Below, piece by piece: positions 7,928 through 16,960 of a DNA stretch of 64,000 nt. Numbering within the stretch: the first letter of the stretch is position 1; each line of letters starts with the position of its first letter. The translations under genes and the position numbers were made by a program. Source of the DNA: Paenibacillus sp. HW567 (lineage in GTDB: Bacteria; Bacillota; Bacilli; Paenibacillales; Paenibacillaceae); NCBI RefSeq assembly GCF_000374185.1, contig NZ_KB910518.1, positions 5,970,886 to 6,034,885 on the forward strand. The letters are read 5' to 3'. The notes beneath the pieces were generated by a model. It had not been told where the DNA came from and did no database searches. It saw only the letters and a list, made by a program, of their open reading frames with translations.

Positions 7928-8896
7928 TTATTTTTCAACCAGCAAATTAACGATGATATCCAACTGTTGTTCTACTGAAATCGGATCGCTGGGGAGAAAT
8001 TGATCGAAGTCAATATTGTATATTTTCCCCGCTTTCCCTGCCGGCGAATTTTGAATAAGCTTTTCGACGTTCTTCAGCTCTTCCTCTGCTCCTTTATTGA
8101 CGGCCAGAAGTAATCTATCACCTATGAAATCGGGGATCACTTCCGCAGGTATTTCCCATGTTTCACCATTAATAACGTCGGTTTTTACTTTTTCGGTTGG
8201 CTTCAAACCCAGATACTTGTAAATAATGTTGCCGCCCATATTGGTATCGCCGTAAATAAATACAGAATTTGGACGCACATTCAGAATCGAGAAGGTTTCT
8301 TCAGCCCCGACAAACGGGCTAATCTTCTTCTTATATTCGGCTATTTTTGCCGCAAAAGCCTCATTCCATTGCTTCGCTTCCTCCTGCTTGCCGAGAATAT
8401 CGCCAAACATTTCGATGTCCTTGACCGGGTCGTCGTACTGTTCCACAACAATTGTCGGTGCGATCTGGCTAAGTGCTTCGTATCCGCCTTCAACTACCTC
8501 TGCAAACGGCGCCGTTGTAACAATCAGGTCAGGCTCCAGTGACAGAATCTTCTCCCCATCGGGCGGAACTCCAACATCTGTAATCCCGGAAGTATCTTTT
8601 AACAACGGATTCTTCAAAATGTGGGTGGTTGTGCCCACCGGTTTTACCCCAAGTGCCATCAGTTCGCCCAAATGAAAGAGGCTGACCACACGCCGGGGTT
8701 TCACAGGAATCTCCGTTTCGCCTTTCAAATGTTTGTACATACGTGTTTCTGCAGTTGTGTTATCCTCAGCGGCCTCTGCTGAAGCAGGCTGGGTGGCCCC
8801 CGTCCCTGTATTGCTGCCAGCCTGACAGGCATTCAAGAGCAGAGCTGTGCATAATAACATCATTGCGCCGAACGCGGGTCTTGAAAATCTGAACAT
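7928..8896 (-). CDS. Iron-siderophore ABC transporter substrate-binding lipoprotein (internal start)
   Basis: 322-residue lipoprotein that would bind a ferric siderophore outside the membrane and pass it to a FecCD-type permease. It starts at its own ATG at 8896 with AAAGGGG 8-9 bases upstream. The signal peptide MFRFSRPAFGAMMLLCTALLLNAC ends in lipobox LLNAC (Cys ~24), followed by a Ser/Thr/Ala-rich tether. The fold is a class III binding protein (PRRVVSLFHLGELMALGVKPVG; LEPDLIVTT). A perfect Fur-box palindrome lies 24 bases upstream, so iron repression is likely. No permease gene is nearby. It shares its frame with the AraC gene above. Confidence 0.82.
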   Translation of the reverse strand: MFRFSRPAFGAMMLLCTALLLNACQAGSNTGTGATQPASAEAAEDNTTAETRMYKHLKGETEIPVKPRRVVSLFHLGELMALGVKPVGTTTHILKNPLLKDTSGITDVGVPPDGEKILSLEPDLIVTTAPFAEVVEGGYEALSQIAPTIVVEQYDDPVKDIEMFGDILGKQEEAKQWNEAFAAKIAEYKKKISPFVGAEETFSILNVRPNSVFIYGDTNMGGNIIYKYLGLKPTEKVKTDVINGETWEIPAEVIPDFIGDRLLLAVNKGAEEELKNVEKLIQNSPAGKAGKIYNIDFDQFLPSDPISVEQQLDIIVNLLVEK

Positions 8897-9817
8897 TGAT
8901 GCGTCCCCTTTCTCTATATAATGATAATAATTATCATTATCATTATGAGAAAAAGGCATTTGGGATACAATGGACGATTTCAACAGACGTAATGGATTAT
9001 TCTGAACCGTCTGCCGGTTGTCCTCACGATATTGAAGCGGGGAGCAGCCCGCATACTTCTTAAACAAGCGGCTAAAATAATAAACATCCTCATAACCGAC
9101 GCTACTTGCTATTTCTTGGATTCGAGCCTCCGATTTCAGCAGTTGCTGCTTCGCTTTGTGAATACGGACATGAATCAGATATTCAATCGGACCGATTCCA
9201 ATCTGGTTTTTGAACAAGCGGGACAAGTAGCTTGCGCTGCAACTGTACATCCCGGCTAATTCTTCGGCTGTAATTGAATTCCTGTAATGCTCATGAATAT
9301 AGCGGATGGCTTCGGTTACCAAATTGGGCTTGCTGTTTTCCGCAGCCGATGTGCGGACTTGCCGCATCACCTCATATACAAAAGAAAGAAAGGCAGACTG
9401 CGCCTGCAGCTTGTCCAGCGGGGTGGCTTGCTGCCATAGGCGGTTCATGTTTTGACACTTTTCCTGCAGCGGCAATAGCGCATAGGGAGTGAATGCATAG
9501 GTTTTATGGAAGCTCTCCCCATCCTCCGGCGATTCACAATCGGCTTTGTACAGAATTAAATAGCAGGCAAAATCGTTTCCGAGCGGCATAAAACTTAGCT
9601 CCGCTGCCTTTCCTCCGTGCAGGATGTGAGGCGAACGCGTTCGATAGACTGTTCCCGATAGACTTACATTTGCTTCACCTCGGGTTGTAACCAAAAAGAA
9701 GCTGATATGTGCCGTATAACGCCTGGGAATAACTCCTTTCTCCGCAGAATACTGTCGAATATCCAGCAGCCTAACGGCAGTTCGGCTCCACCGCTCAATG
9801 TGGGCTTCCCAATCCAT
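7928..9817 (-). CDS. AraC-family regulator open in frame into a siderophore-binding lipoprotein
   Basis: 629-codon frame. Residues ~1-180 are an AraC-type cupin-like sensor. Residues ~182-285 carry two AraC helix-turn-helix motifs (SITAEELAGMYSCSASYLSRLFK and IQEIASSVGYEDVYYFSRLFKKY). The frame then crosses a Fur-box palindrome and a ribosome binding site, and continues as a complete periplasmic-binding-protein-type lipoprotein from 8896. AraC-binding-protein fusions for iron siderophores are known (Btr of Bacillus subtilis), but those lack an internal lipobox and internal operator. Start chosen at 9817: GGGGGAG precedes it by 7-8 bases. Whether one 629-residue fusion, two proteins, or both are made cannot be settled from sequence. 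Confidence 0.75.
   Translation of the reverse strand: MDWEAHIERWSRTAVRLLDIRQYSAEKGVIPRRYTAHISFFLVTTRGEANVSLSGTVYRTRSPHILHGGKAAELSFMPLGNDFACYLILYKADCESPEDGESFHKTYAFTPYALLPLQEKCQNMNRLWQQATPLDKLQAQSAFLSFVYEVMRQVRTSAAENSKPNLVTEAIRYIHEHYRNSITAEELAGMYSCSASYLSRLFKNQIGIGPIEYLIHVRIHKAKQQLLKSEARIQEIASSVGYEDVYYFSRLFKKYAGCSPLQYREDNRQTVQNNPLRLLKSSIVSQMPFSHNDNDNYYHYIEKGDASMFRFSRPAFGAMMLLCTALLLNACQAGSNTGTGATQPASAEAAEDNTTAETRMYKHLKGETEIPVKPRRVVSLFHLGELMALGVKPVGTTTHILKNPLLKDTSGITDVGVPPDGEKILSLEPDLIVTTAPFAEVVEGGYEALSQIAPTIVVEQYDDPVKDIEMFGDILGKQEEAKQWNEAFAAKIAEYKKKISPFVGAEETFSILNVRPNSVFIYGDTNMGGNIIYKYLGLKPTEKVKTDVINGETWEIPAEVIPDFIGDRLLLAVNKGAEEELKNVEKLIQNSPAGKAGKIYNIDFDQFLPSDPISVEQQLDIIVNLLVEK
8920..8938. promoter_or_regulatory. 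Fur box
   Basis: AATGATAATAATTATCATT is a perfect 9-1-9 palindrome matching the Fur operator consensus. It sits just before the lipoprotein start, inside the open frame of the AraC gene. Further ATTATCATTAT units extend it to the right. Confidence 0.85.
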
Positions 9818-9884
9818 ATGTTCTTCTCCCCCTCGCTGTTTCGATGAGTTCAAGCAACGTTTCACCTGATATGTATTAAAAATG

Positions 9885-10080
9885 ACACCCCGAAAAGGTG
9901 TCTTTTACTTTATTTCATATAGAGCTAAGGCATGGGCATGCAGAGCCACATTTCGGCGGGAGCCGCTGTTAGAACTGGACACCTCCGGTAAAAGAATCAC
10001 TATTATCATAGCATACTGAGTGGATCTTCAAAACCAGCGTCAGACCTCTGCCCGATTTCTGGAGCTCTTTTGTAAAGTGT
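9885..10080 (-). pseudogene. Scar of a retropepsin/DUF6809-type locus
   Basis: This 200-base stretch matches, piece by piece, the two outer ends of the 20012-20880 locus: the terminator hairpin and the leader-like GCATGCAGAGCCACA...TTCGGCGGG repeat, directly followed by the ACACCTCCGG...ATTATCATAGCATA promoter region. It ends with the 3' end of a DUF6809-like gene that still reads FTKELQKSGRGLTLV on the minus strand (compare FIKELQRSGGGLTLV). The two genes in between are missing, so this is a deletion remnant of a paralogous locus. Confidence 0.6.
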
Positions 10081-10153
10081 AGAATCGTCACTTCCCTATA
10101 GGCTTCTGCATATGATGGAGAAAATGAATGAATCTAAAATGGAGGTCACGACA

Positions 10154-10459
10154 ATGAGCTTGCAAATGCAGGGGCAACAAGAGCAAACACTGTTTCGAAT
10201 GGACCCGAATACTAGGCAGAACTTAAATTCCATTCAAGACCATGTAACAAATATATGTAAAAGCCATGTTAATACACTTGTTCGGGTGGAGACAGCAGAT
10301 GGCGATGTTTTTGAAGGATTACTTATCCACTGCGAAAGGGGAATTGTATACTTAAGACTACCAAACTCTATGACTAGTCGGGGCTTTGTTCCTGGTTTCC
10401 AAAATGATGTAATTTTGCCTCTGGTGTTGTTCAATTTACTAGCCATTTCGTTAATATAG
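10154..10459 (+). CDS. Small conserved-type protein, function unknown
   Basis: 101 residues. A polar N-terminus (LQMQGQQEQTLFRMDP) precedes a compact beta-rich segment HVNTLVRVETADGDVFEGLLIHCERGIVYLRLPN, resembling an Sm-like strand pattern, and a hydrophobic C-terminus (PLVLFNLLAISLI). Start at 10154 because GGAGGT precedes it by 7 bases; the frame could open earlier at 10112. It is followed 42 bases later by a second small gene, probably co-transcribed. I do not recognise a named family; spore or surface association would be a guess. Confidence 0.6.
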   Translation: MSLQMQGQQEQTLFRMDPNTRQNLNSIQDHVTNICKSHVNTLVRVETADGDVFEGLLIHCERGIVYLRLPNSMTSRGFVPGFQNDVILPLVLFNLLAISLI

Positions 10460-10501
10460 GCCTGATCCAAGCCTAATCCTCTAATTAAGGAGTGAAATCT
10501 T

Positions 10502-10792
10502 ATGGCATTTACACCGCCTCAAGGACCTCAAGGAATGCAGCAGCCGCCATCTTCCCCTCCTCCACAATTCACACCACCGCAACCCGCTGCTACAGCGTTC
10601 GCCATCGACCCCGGGGCCATTTCCGGTTGTTTATTCCGCAACACATATGTGTGGCTGAGAAACGGGAACGCGTTCTGGTTCTTCCCAACCTTTGTAGGGC
10701 GCACATCTGTTGCAGGTTTTAGATGGACCGGCCGGATGTGGGTGTTTACCGGAGTCGATTTAAGAAGTATCGTGTCATTTACATGTTTTTAG
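10502..10792 (+). CDS. Small Pro-rich protein with aromatic C-terminal half, unknown function
   Basis: 96 residues. Residues 1-~40 are Pro/Gln-rich and probably disordered (FTPPQGPQGMQQPPSS). Residues ~45-96 form a Trp/Phe/Arg-rich module (CLFRNTYVWLRNGNAFWFFPTFVGRTSVAGFRW) ending in a Cys. AAGGAG precedes the ATG by 8 bases. It follows the gene at 10154 and shares a terminator. The layout (disordered Pro tail plus compact sticky module) is like small spore-coat or surface proteins, but no function is assigned. Confidence 0.65.
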   Translation: MAFTPPQGPQGMQQPPSSPPPQFTPPQPAATAFAIDPGAISGCLFRNTYVWLRNGNAFWFFPTFVGRTSVAGFRWTGRMWVFTGVDLRSIVSFTCF

Positions 10793-10803
10793 AGAAGAAA
10801 ATG

Positions 10804-10845
10804 GCAGCCCGGTACCGATAAGGTGCTGGGTTGTTGTTTTCTAAA
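10804..10845 (+). terminator. Terminator after the small-protein pair
   Basis: CAGCCCGGTACC and GGTGCTGGGTTG arms (with G-U pairs) around GATAA, followed by TTGTTTTC. Confidence 0.55.
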
Positions 10846-11215
10846 AAAAGAAAAACGAGTTTAAGGCTTTTGTTGCATACTGGAAGACAGTTCACCGGAG
10901 ATTGTCTCGTAATAGCATTAACCGTATCGTCCACGCGAATCGTCAGCGTATGAGGCACTGCTTCTTATCCCTATCCAGTTCAAGCTTCCAGCCAAGCTGA
11001 TCTTATCCAGCATATGCGCTATCCTCCCAGGTTCCGTGTTTTAGCTATATCGTATGATGAACACGTGTTTACTACTATATCATCACATCCTCTATATCCA
11101 CCCTTAACAAATATTAGGTTTCAGATTAGTAAAAACTATATTATTATTAAATTGGGGCGGGATACTTCAGCTTTTTGTGAACGCGCGTCTATTGTCCTGC
11201 CCTCATCCACTTTCT
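10846..11215. other. Gene-free stretch before the GH94 gene
   Basis: No convincing open frame on either strand. The AT-rich part near 11100-11160 probably holds the promoter of the following gene, but no clear -35/-10 pair could be chosen. Short coding-like fragments on the minus strand (10900-11030) lack starts and look like decayed sequence. Confidence 0.4.
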
Positions 11216-11228
11216 AGGAGGAATGGTC

Positions 11229-13610
11229 ATGCAATACGGCTACTTTGACGAGAAGAACAAGGAGTATCTCATTACGAAGCCGGACACGCCTGCCCCTTGG
11301 GCCAACTATCTCGGCTCACCGGAGTACGGCGCCATCATCTCAGGTAACGCAGGAGGGTACAGCTTTGTAAAATCCGGCGCGAACGGACGGCATATCCGCT
11401 ATCATTTCAATTCCAAAGATGAGCCGGGGCGCTATATTTATGTACGGGACCTGGAGAACGGGGATTATTGGTCAGGCTCCTGGCAGCCGGTAGGCAAGGA
11501 CTTGGATCAATACCAATCCGTATGCCATCATGGAACCGGATACACGAATATCGTTGCGGAGTATGACAGTATTCGGACGGAAACCTTGTATTATGTGCCG
11601 CTGAACAAAACCTATGAGGTATGGCGCCTGAAGGTCCGCAATGATGGCAACAAGGCCCGGAAGCTGGCACTTTTCGGATTTGTCGAATTCACCAACGATA
11701 ACAATTACGAACAGGATACCGTTAACCTTCAATACACTTTGTTTATTTCACGGACCTATTACAACAATAATAAGATTCTGCAAGTGATCAACGAAAACAC
11801 ACCCGAGGAGCAAAGCTGGAGATTTTTCGGCGCTGCCGGTGCGGAGGTAACTGCCTACGATGGCGACCGGGATACATTTCTCGGCGATTACCGCAGTTAC
11901 GGCAATCCATCCTCTGTGGAAAAGGGCCACTGTGCCAATTCGCTGAACTATAACACCAATGCCTGTGGTGCCCTGCAGATCAACGTGGAGTTGCAGCCGG
12001 GAGAAGAGAAGGAAATTGTATATCTCCTCGGACAGTATGACGAGAAAGGCGCGTCCGAGATTCTTAGCCATTATAAAGATTTGTCGGTTGTGGACAAGGA
12101 GCTTGAAGAGCTGAAGACATTCTGGCACAGCAAGCTTAACCGTTTTCAGGTTCAGACGCCAAGCGAAAATCTCAACAACATGATTAACACCTGGAACGCA
12201 TACCAATGCTTCATTACCTTCATCTGGTCCCGTGCTGCCTCCTTCCAATACTGCGGCCTGCGCAATGGACTAGGCTATCGGGATACTGTGCAGGATATTC
12301 AAGGCATCATTCATCTTGATCATGAGATGGCACTCGAGCGTCTGCGGCTGATGATCTCGGCCCAGGTCTCCAACGGCGGCGGTCTGCCGCTCGTGAAATT
12401 CAACCATAACCCCGGACACGAGGGTACGCCTGACGATCCGGAATACGTGCGTGAGACCGGTCACCCTCATTATCGTGCCGACGATGCCTTATGGCTATTC
12501 CCGACCGTCATCAAGTACTTGAATGAAAGCGGTAACTGGGACTTCATGGATGAAGTGATTCCTTATTCAGATCAAGGCGAAGCCACGGTTTACGGGCATC
12601 TGCGCCAAGCTCTTCAATTCAGCCTGGACCATATGGGTGCCCACGGTATGCCTGTCGGTCTTCATGCTGACTGGAACGATTGTCTGCGCCTTGGAGCTAA
12701 GGGAGAGTCGCTATTCGTTGCCTTCCAACTGTACATGGCCTTTAATATATTCATTGACATTGCCCAGAACAAGAACAAGCCTGAGGAGGTAGAGTGGGCG
12801 CAAGGTCTTCTTGATGAGCTGGACGGAAATATTCAGAAGCATGCTTGGAAGAATGATCAATTTGTCCGCGGCTTTACAGAAGATAACTATACAATCGGCT
12901 CCTGGGAGAACGATGAGGCAAAAATCTGGCTAAATCCGCAAAGCTGGTCCGTACTAAGCGGTGCCGCCCGCCCCGATCAAGCGAAGCTCGCCATGGACAA
13001 AGTATACGGGAATCTGCGGACGGATTACGGCACCATGTTATTTTACCCGCCGTTCCGGAAGTACGGTTTACCTGTAGCGCTAATGGCCTTGTTCAATGCC
13101 TCTACCAAAGAGAACGCCGGCATCTTCAGCCAGCCGCAGGGATGGCTCATCCTGGCGGAAACTGTGATCGGCAACGGTAACCGCGCGTTTGAATACTTCC
13201 TGAACTGCAGCCCGGCCAGCATGAACGATAAGGCAGAAATCCGCAAGCTTGAGCCTTACGTGCACGGCCAGTTCGTCGAGTCCAAGGACAGCCCGTATCA
13301 AGGCCGTGCGCATGTCCACTGGCTCACCGGCACTGCCTCGACGGTGATGGTCTCCTTGGTGGAAGGCATCATGGGAGTTCAGCCGCAAAAGGATGGACTT
13401 CGCATCAACCCGTGCGTGCCTTCTGACTGGAAGGAGTTCTCCATGACACGCGAATTCCGGGGCAAGAAGCTGAATATCCAGGTGGATAATAAGCACGGCG
13501 TAGAAAAAGGAGTCTCCCATATCATCATTAACGGCGAAGAAATTCAAGGCAATCTGATCCCTGTTGGCCTAATGGGAGAAGAGAATGATGTGCGGGTTAT
13601 TATGGGGTAA
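11229..13610 (+). CDS. GH94 glycoside phosphorylase, probably cellobiose phosphorylase
   Basis: 793-residue cytoplasmic enzyme of the GH94 (formerly GT36) family. These cleave beta-glucosidic disaccharides with inorganic phosphate to give a sugar-1-phosphate plus free sugar. An N-terminal beta-sandwich (~1-280) opens with MQYGYFDEKNKEYLITKPDTP; a helical (alpha/alpha)6 domain follows, with the catalytic-acid motif HADWNDCL near residue 478 and the phosphate/substrate region GLPVALMALFNASTKEN. The length and the HADWNDC motif fit cellobiose phosphorylase best, but chitobiose-type relatives share the fold. AGGAGG lies 7 bases before the ATG at 11229; the ATG at 11223 is too close to it. Single gene with a strong terminator. 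Confidence 0.87.
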   Translation: MQYGYFDEKNKEYLITKPDTPAPWANYLGSPEYGAIISGNAGGYSFVKSGANGRHIRYHFNSKDEPGRYIYVRDLENGDYWSGSWQPVGKDLDQYQSVCHHGTGYTNIVAEYDSIRTETLYYVPLNKTYEVWRLKVRNDGNKARKLALFGFVEFTNDNNYEQDTVNLQYTLFISRTYYNNNKILQVINENTPEEQSWRFFGAAGAEVTAYDGDRDTFLGDYRSYGNPSSVEKGHCANSLNYNTNACGALQINVELQPGEEKEIVYLLGQYDEKGASEILSHYKDLSVVDKELEELKTFWHSKLNRFQVQTPSENLNNMINTWNAYQCFITFIWSRAASFQYCGLRNGLGYRDTVQDIQGIIHLDHEMALERLRLMISAQVSNGGGLPLVKFNHNPGHEGTPDDPEYVRETGHPHYRADDALWLFPTVIKYLNESGNWDFMDEVIPYSDQGEATVYGHLRQALQFSLDHMGAHGMPVGLHADWNDCLRLGAKGESLFVAFQLYMAFNIFIDIAQNKNKPEEVEWAQGLLDELDGNIQKHAWKNDQFVRGFTEDNYTIGSWENDEAKIWLNPQSWSVLSGAARPDQAKLAMDKVYGNLRTDYGTMLFYPPFRKYGLPVALMALFNASTKENAGIFSQPQGWLILAETVIGNGNRAFEYFLNCSPASMNDKAEIRKLEPYVHGQFVESKDSPYQGRAHVHWLTGTASTVMVSLVEGIMGVQPQKDGLRINPCVPSDWKEFSMTREFRGKKLNIQVDNKHGVEKGVSHIIINGEEIQGNLIPVGLMGEENDVRVIMG

Positions 13611-13670
13611 GTATCAAAGGCAGAAAACAGAGATTCTGAATCTCATATGAATACAATCTTCTTGATAAAC

Positions 13671-13717
13671 GACCACAGAAAAGAGCACTCTTTCTTAGGG
13701 TGCTCTTTTCTGTGGTC
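13671..13717 (+). terminator. Long terminator hairpin after the GH94 gene
   Basis: GACCACAGAAAAGAGCAC pairs perfectly with GTGCTCTTTTCTGTGGTC (18 bp) around a short loop. The T-rich arms allow it to act in both directions. Confidence 0.75.
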
Positions 13718-13781
13718 GCCTGTTTTAGCAAAGACTCTCCATGTCCCTTGCTCTGGCTTAATAAGCCTAATCTGGAGCAGC

Positions 13782-14188
13782 TTATTGCAAGTACAATTCC
13801 AAAGTTCCCCTAGCCCATGTAGGAATCTCATCCCGGCAAAAGTTAATCTGTGAACGTTTGATCTCTGCCACAACCTCAGGTTCACTGGTTTTGTCGATAA
13901 TGGTAACTTCATCTGAAATCTCCAAAGCAGGCTTTTGGTTACTTAAAGATTGACCATATCTGTAGCGGATATCTTCTTCGGCAATCCAGTGTCTTCCCTG
14001 TTCTTTAGCTGTCTTCATATGACGCAAAACAAAAATTCCCGAAAGAGTAGTTTCTATTGCGAAGTTTTTTCAATCTGGTCAGAATCAATAATGATTCCGA
14101 CATAATCCCTCATCTGAAAGCTGATTGTGCTTTTCCCGGCTCCATTAGTGCCAGCAAAAACCGTTATTACAGATTCAGGTTCAGTCAT
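13782..14188 (-). pseudogene. Decayed zeta-toxin-like kinase
   Basis: The minus-strand start MTEPESVITVFAGTNGAGKST carries an intact Walker A motif and runs to IIIDSDQIEKTSQ before a stop. The frame resumes as RHMKTAKEQGRHWIAEEDIRYRYG and continues to WARGTLELYLQ. This is the pattern of zeta-toxin-like P-loop kinases (which phosphorylate UDP-GlcNAc or another nucleotide substrate) with an internal deletion and frameshift. The first part alone would be 44 codons. The stop of the preceding small frame lies just inside the start of this gene, as in an antitoxin-toxin operon. Confidence 0.65.
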
Positions 14189-14322
14189 GACTTATAAGCT
14201 CAGTGCGATTTCCGGCTAGATCGTAAGCAATCTCCAATTTTTTCCCAGTAGCATCTTCACGTATCCGCATGCTGATTGGCCTTTTTTAATAACCGTTGCA
14301 ATTCTTCCCTTTGGGGCAGCAT
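14181..14322 (-). pseudogene. Frameshifted partner gene (antitoxin-like) of the zeta remnant
   Basis: The minus strand first reads LPQREELQRLLKKANQ, then after a frame change IREDATGKKLEIAYDLAGNRTELISHD, and its stop overlaps the start of the zeta-like remnant. Small proteins ending in LAGNRTELI are found before chromosomal zeta-type kinases. One frameshift separates the two halves, so it is called a pseudogene. Confidence 0.5.
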
Positions 14323-14487
14323 TAGGATAGCACCTCGCTTGAATTTCGAATTTTATTTATAATATTATAGCAAAATCCTTTCGGTCAACTAATTAACCTG
14401 GCTACAGCTAGAGCCTAACCTAATTTTGTCAACCTGCAGTCCAATTATTACAGAGTATAATAGAAATAAAACTACGAGGGCTTATAA

Positions 14488-16932
14488 ATGGACAATATGG
14501 AGGACAAATATAATGCGGCTCTGGCGCAGATTGAGGAACTTAAGCTGGAAGTCACCCGGTTGAGAAGTCTACTGGGGCTTTTGGATGACGACAATACAAT
14601 AAGTACTAATGAACAAATAACGCCTTGTTCCACCTCAACGGCAAAAGAAAGCAAAGAGACAACTGTTGGAGAAACTATTGTTCATCAGTACTCTACCGTT
14701 GAGGACAAGCTCACTCTATATAAAAGCTATTTTCGCGGCAGAGAAGATGTATACCCGGTACGCTGGACCAACAAGCAAGGCAAGTCCGGATATTCGCCCG
14801 CCTGCGCCAATGAGTGGACTTCCGTTTGTGAGAAACCCCGCGTGAAATGTTCGGTTTGCAAACACCAGAGCTTCATGCCTCTTACAAGCGAAGTGCTGTC
14901 AGCCCATTTAGATGCACGGCAAGACCGAACGATTGGTATCTATCCAATGCTGCCGGATGAGACCTGCTGGTTTTTGGCCATGGATTTTGACAAACATGAT
15001 TGGAAGCAGGATGTTACTGCCGTGATGGAGCTATGTAGAAGCCATGAAATCCCCGCTCTTTTAGAGCGCTCGCGTTCCGGAAATGGGGGCCATATCTGGA
15101 TTTTCTTCAGTCAAAATATCGAGGCAGCTACAGCCAGAAGGTTTGGAATGACTTTGCTGAGTTTGACCATGAACAAAAGATATCAGATCGGCATGGAATC
15201 CTATGACCGTCTGTTCCCCAATCAGGATACACTGCCCAAAGGCGGATTTGGTAACCTCATTGCTCTCCCCCTTCAAGGTGGGCCGCGTAAACAGGGAAAC
15301 AGTATCTTTGTTGATGACCACTTTGAGCCCTATGCTGACCAATGGGATATATTATCCCAACTTAGCAAGATGGACGAGAACCTGGTGAAGCAATTTATAT
15401 ACAAGCACGGGGAACGTGGGCTTTTTAACAATGACCGTATTACAGCGGGAACAGACCGCGACGCAGATGGATTGAACTTGTTAAAAGAGAACCCGTCTCA
15501 GATAGAAGAGGTTATGATGGAACGTTTGCCTGCTGAAATACAAATTCTGCAATCGGATCGTCTTTATATCCCTAAAACTGGACTTCCCTCAGGTGCAATT
15601 CATGCTCTAATCAAAATAGCTTCCTTCTCCAACCCTGATTTTTATAAAGCACAAGCGATGCGGCTCTCTACCTACGGTAAACCCCGGGTTATCTCATGCG
15701 CAGAGGACCAGGAAGATTACGTGGTTCTTCCGAGGGGATGCTTGCAGGAGTTATTATCTTTTTTCGAGCTTAATCAGGTCACAATATCGCTTGACGATCA
15801 ACGCACGCCTGGAATTCCCATAGAGGCAGAGTTCACCGGTACGCTGACCACTCTTCAGGATACAGCAGCAAGAGCGATTCTAAGCCGGGACATAGGCGTT
15901 CTCTCAGCAGCAACCGCATTCGGTAAAACTGTCGTAGCAGCCAGCATCATCGCTTCAAGAAAGACAACCACTCTTATCTTGGTGCATCGCCGGGAACTTA
16001 TGGAACAATGGCAGGAACGTTTGCAAACCTTTCTCGAAATTCCTAAACAATCTATCGGTATGATCGGCGGCGGCAAAAATAAACGAACCGGAATTATCGA
16101 CATTGCTGTCATTCAGAGCCTCAACTATAAAGGGAATGTTAAACCTTTCGTTAGTGAATACGGTCAGGTCATTGTGGATGAGTGCCACCACATATCAGCC
16201 TACAGTTTCGAACAGGTTCTGCGGGAAGTCAAAGCAAAGTATGTAGTAGGTTTAACTGCAACACTTAAACGGCAAGACGGACAAGAAGCAATCGTACGGT
16301 TCCAGCTTGGGCCATTACTTATGAAGATAGATGCTAAAACCTTAAGCAGTTCCAGAGGATTTTTATTAAGAGTTGTCCCCAGATATACTACATTTCGGAT
16401 CAAGTCAGGTGAAGCAGTTTCAGGTATTCAGGACATTTACCAGCAACTTGTAGACAACGAGGAGCGCAACACTCTTATTTTTGACGATTTGCTTACCTGC
16501 TTAGATGAAGGCCGCTCTCCACTGCTGCTGGTTGAACGGACCGCTCATGCTGAATATTTTGCAGAGAGATTACATGCCTTTGCCAAGAACGTAATTATGC
16601 TGAGAGGCGGAATGGGGAAAAAGCAAAGAGAAGCTCTACGCGCCCAAATTGCTTCTATTCCAGAAGATCAGGAGCGTGTAGTTATTGCTACGGGTAAGCT
16701 AATCGGTGAAGGCTTCGATGATGCCAGACTAGACACCTTGTTCCTGGTCCATCCCATCTCCTGGACAGGCACCTTGCAGCAATATGCAGGCCGCTTGCAT
16801 CGAAGTCATGTGAATAAAGAAGAAGTGAAGATATATGATTATGTTGACCTTCAGGTTCCAGTGTTGATGGCGATGTTCAAGAAAAGAGTGAAGGGATATC
16901 GGAAGATGGGATACAAGGGGGCCGAATTGTAG
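14488..16932 (+). CDS. TOTE-type primase-SF2 helicase fusion
   Basis: 814 residues. A short N-terminal coiled coil (~4-32) precedes an archaeo-eukaryotic-type primase domain (~80-330), with the metal-binding motif FLAMDFDKHDW near 163 and SRSGNGGHIWIFF near 195. A superfamily-2 helicase follows: Walker A ATAFGKT near 474, DECHH near 564, TATLKR near 590, and motif VI QYAGRLHR. Two CxxC pairs (CEKPRVKCSVCKHQ) suggest zinc binding. This architecture defines TOTE conflict systems, proposed to act in DNA-based defence or element maintenance. GAGGG lies 8 bases before the ATG. It ends only 29 bases before the decayed ssrA copy at the island border, so it may belong to an older element. Confidence 0.85.
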   Translation: MDNMEDKYNAALAQIEELKLEVTRLRSLLGLLDDDNTISTNEQITPCSTSTAKESKETTVGETIVHQYSTVEDKLTLYKSYFRGREDVYPVRWTNKQGKSGYSPACANEWTSVCEKPRVKCSVCKHQSFMPLTSEVLSAHLDARQDRTIGIYPMLPDETCWFLAMDFDKHDWKQDVTAVMELCRSHEIPALLERSRSGNGGHIWIFFSQNIEAATARRFGMTLLSLTMNKRYQIGMESYDRLFPNQDTLPKGGFGNLIALPLQGGPRKQGNSIFVDDHFEPYADQWDILSQLSKMDENLVKQFIYKHGERGLFNNDRITAGTDRDADGLNLLKENPSQIEEVMMERLPAEIQILQSDRLYIPKTGLPSGAIHALIKIASFSNPDFYKAQAMRLSTYGKPRVISCAEDQEDYVVLPRGCLQELLSFFELNQVTISLDDQRTPGIPIEAEFTGTLTTLQDTAARAILSRDIGVLSAATAFGKTVVAASIIASRKTTTLILVHRRELMEQWQERLQTFLEIPKQSIGMIGGGKNKRTGIIDIAVIQSLNYKGNVKPFVSEYGQVIVDECHHISAYSFEQVLREVKAKYVVGLTATLKRQDGQEAIVRFQLGPLLMKIDAKTLSSSRGFLLRVVPRYTTFRIKSGEAVSGIQDIYQQLVDNEERNTLIFDDLLTCLDEGRSPLLLVERTAHAEYFAERLHAFAKNVIMLRGGMGKKQREALRAQIASIPEDQERVVIATGKLIGEGFDDARLDTLFLVHPISWTGTLQQYAGRLHRSHVNKEEVKIYDYVDLQVPVLMAMFKKRVKGYRKMGYKGAEL

Positions 16933-16960
16933 GAAAGTGCGTAATAATAGAATAGGCGTT

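Noticed and set aside
9866..10111. Possible small RNA or riboswitch before the 10154 gene
   Set aside because: The stretch is explained by similarity to the ends of the 20-21 kb locus; no riboswitch core was recognised.
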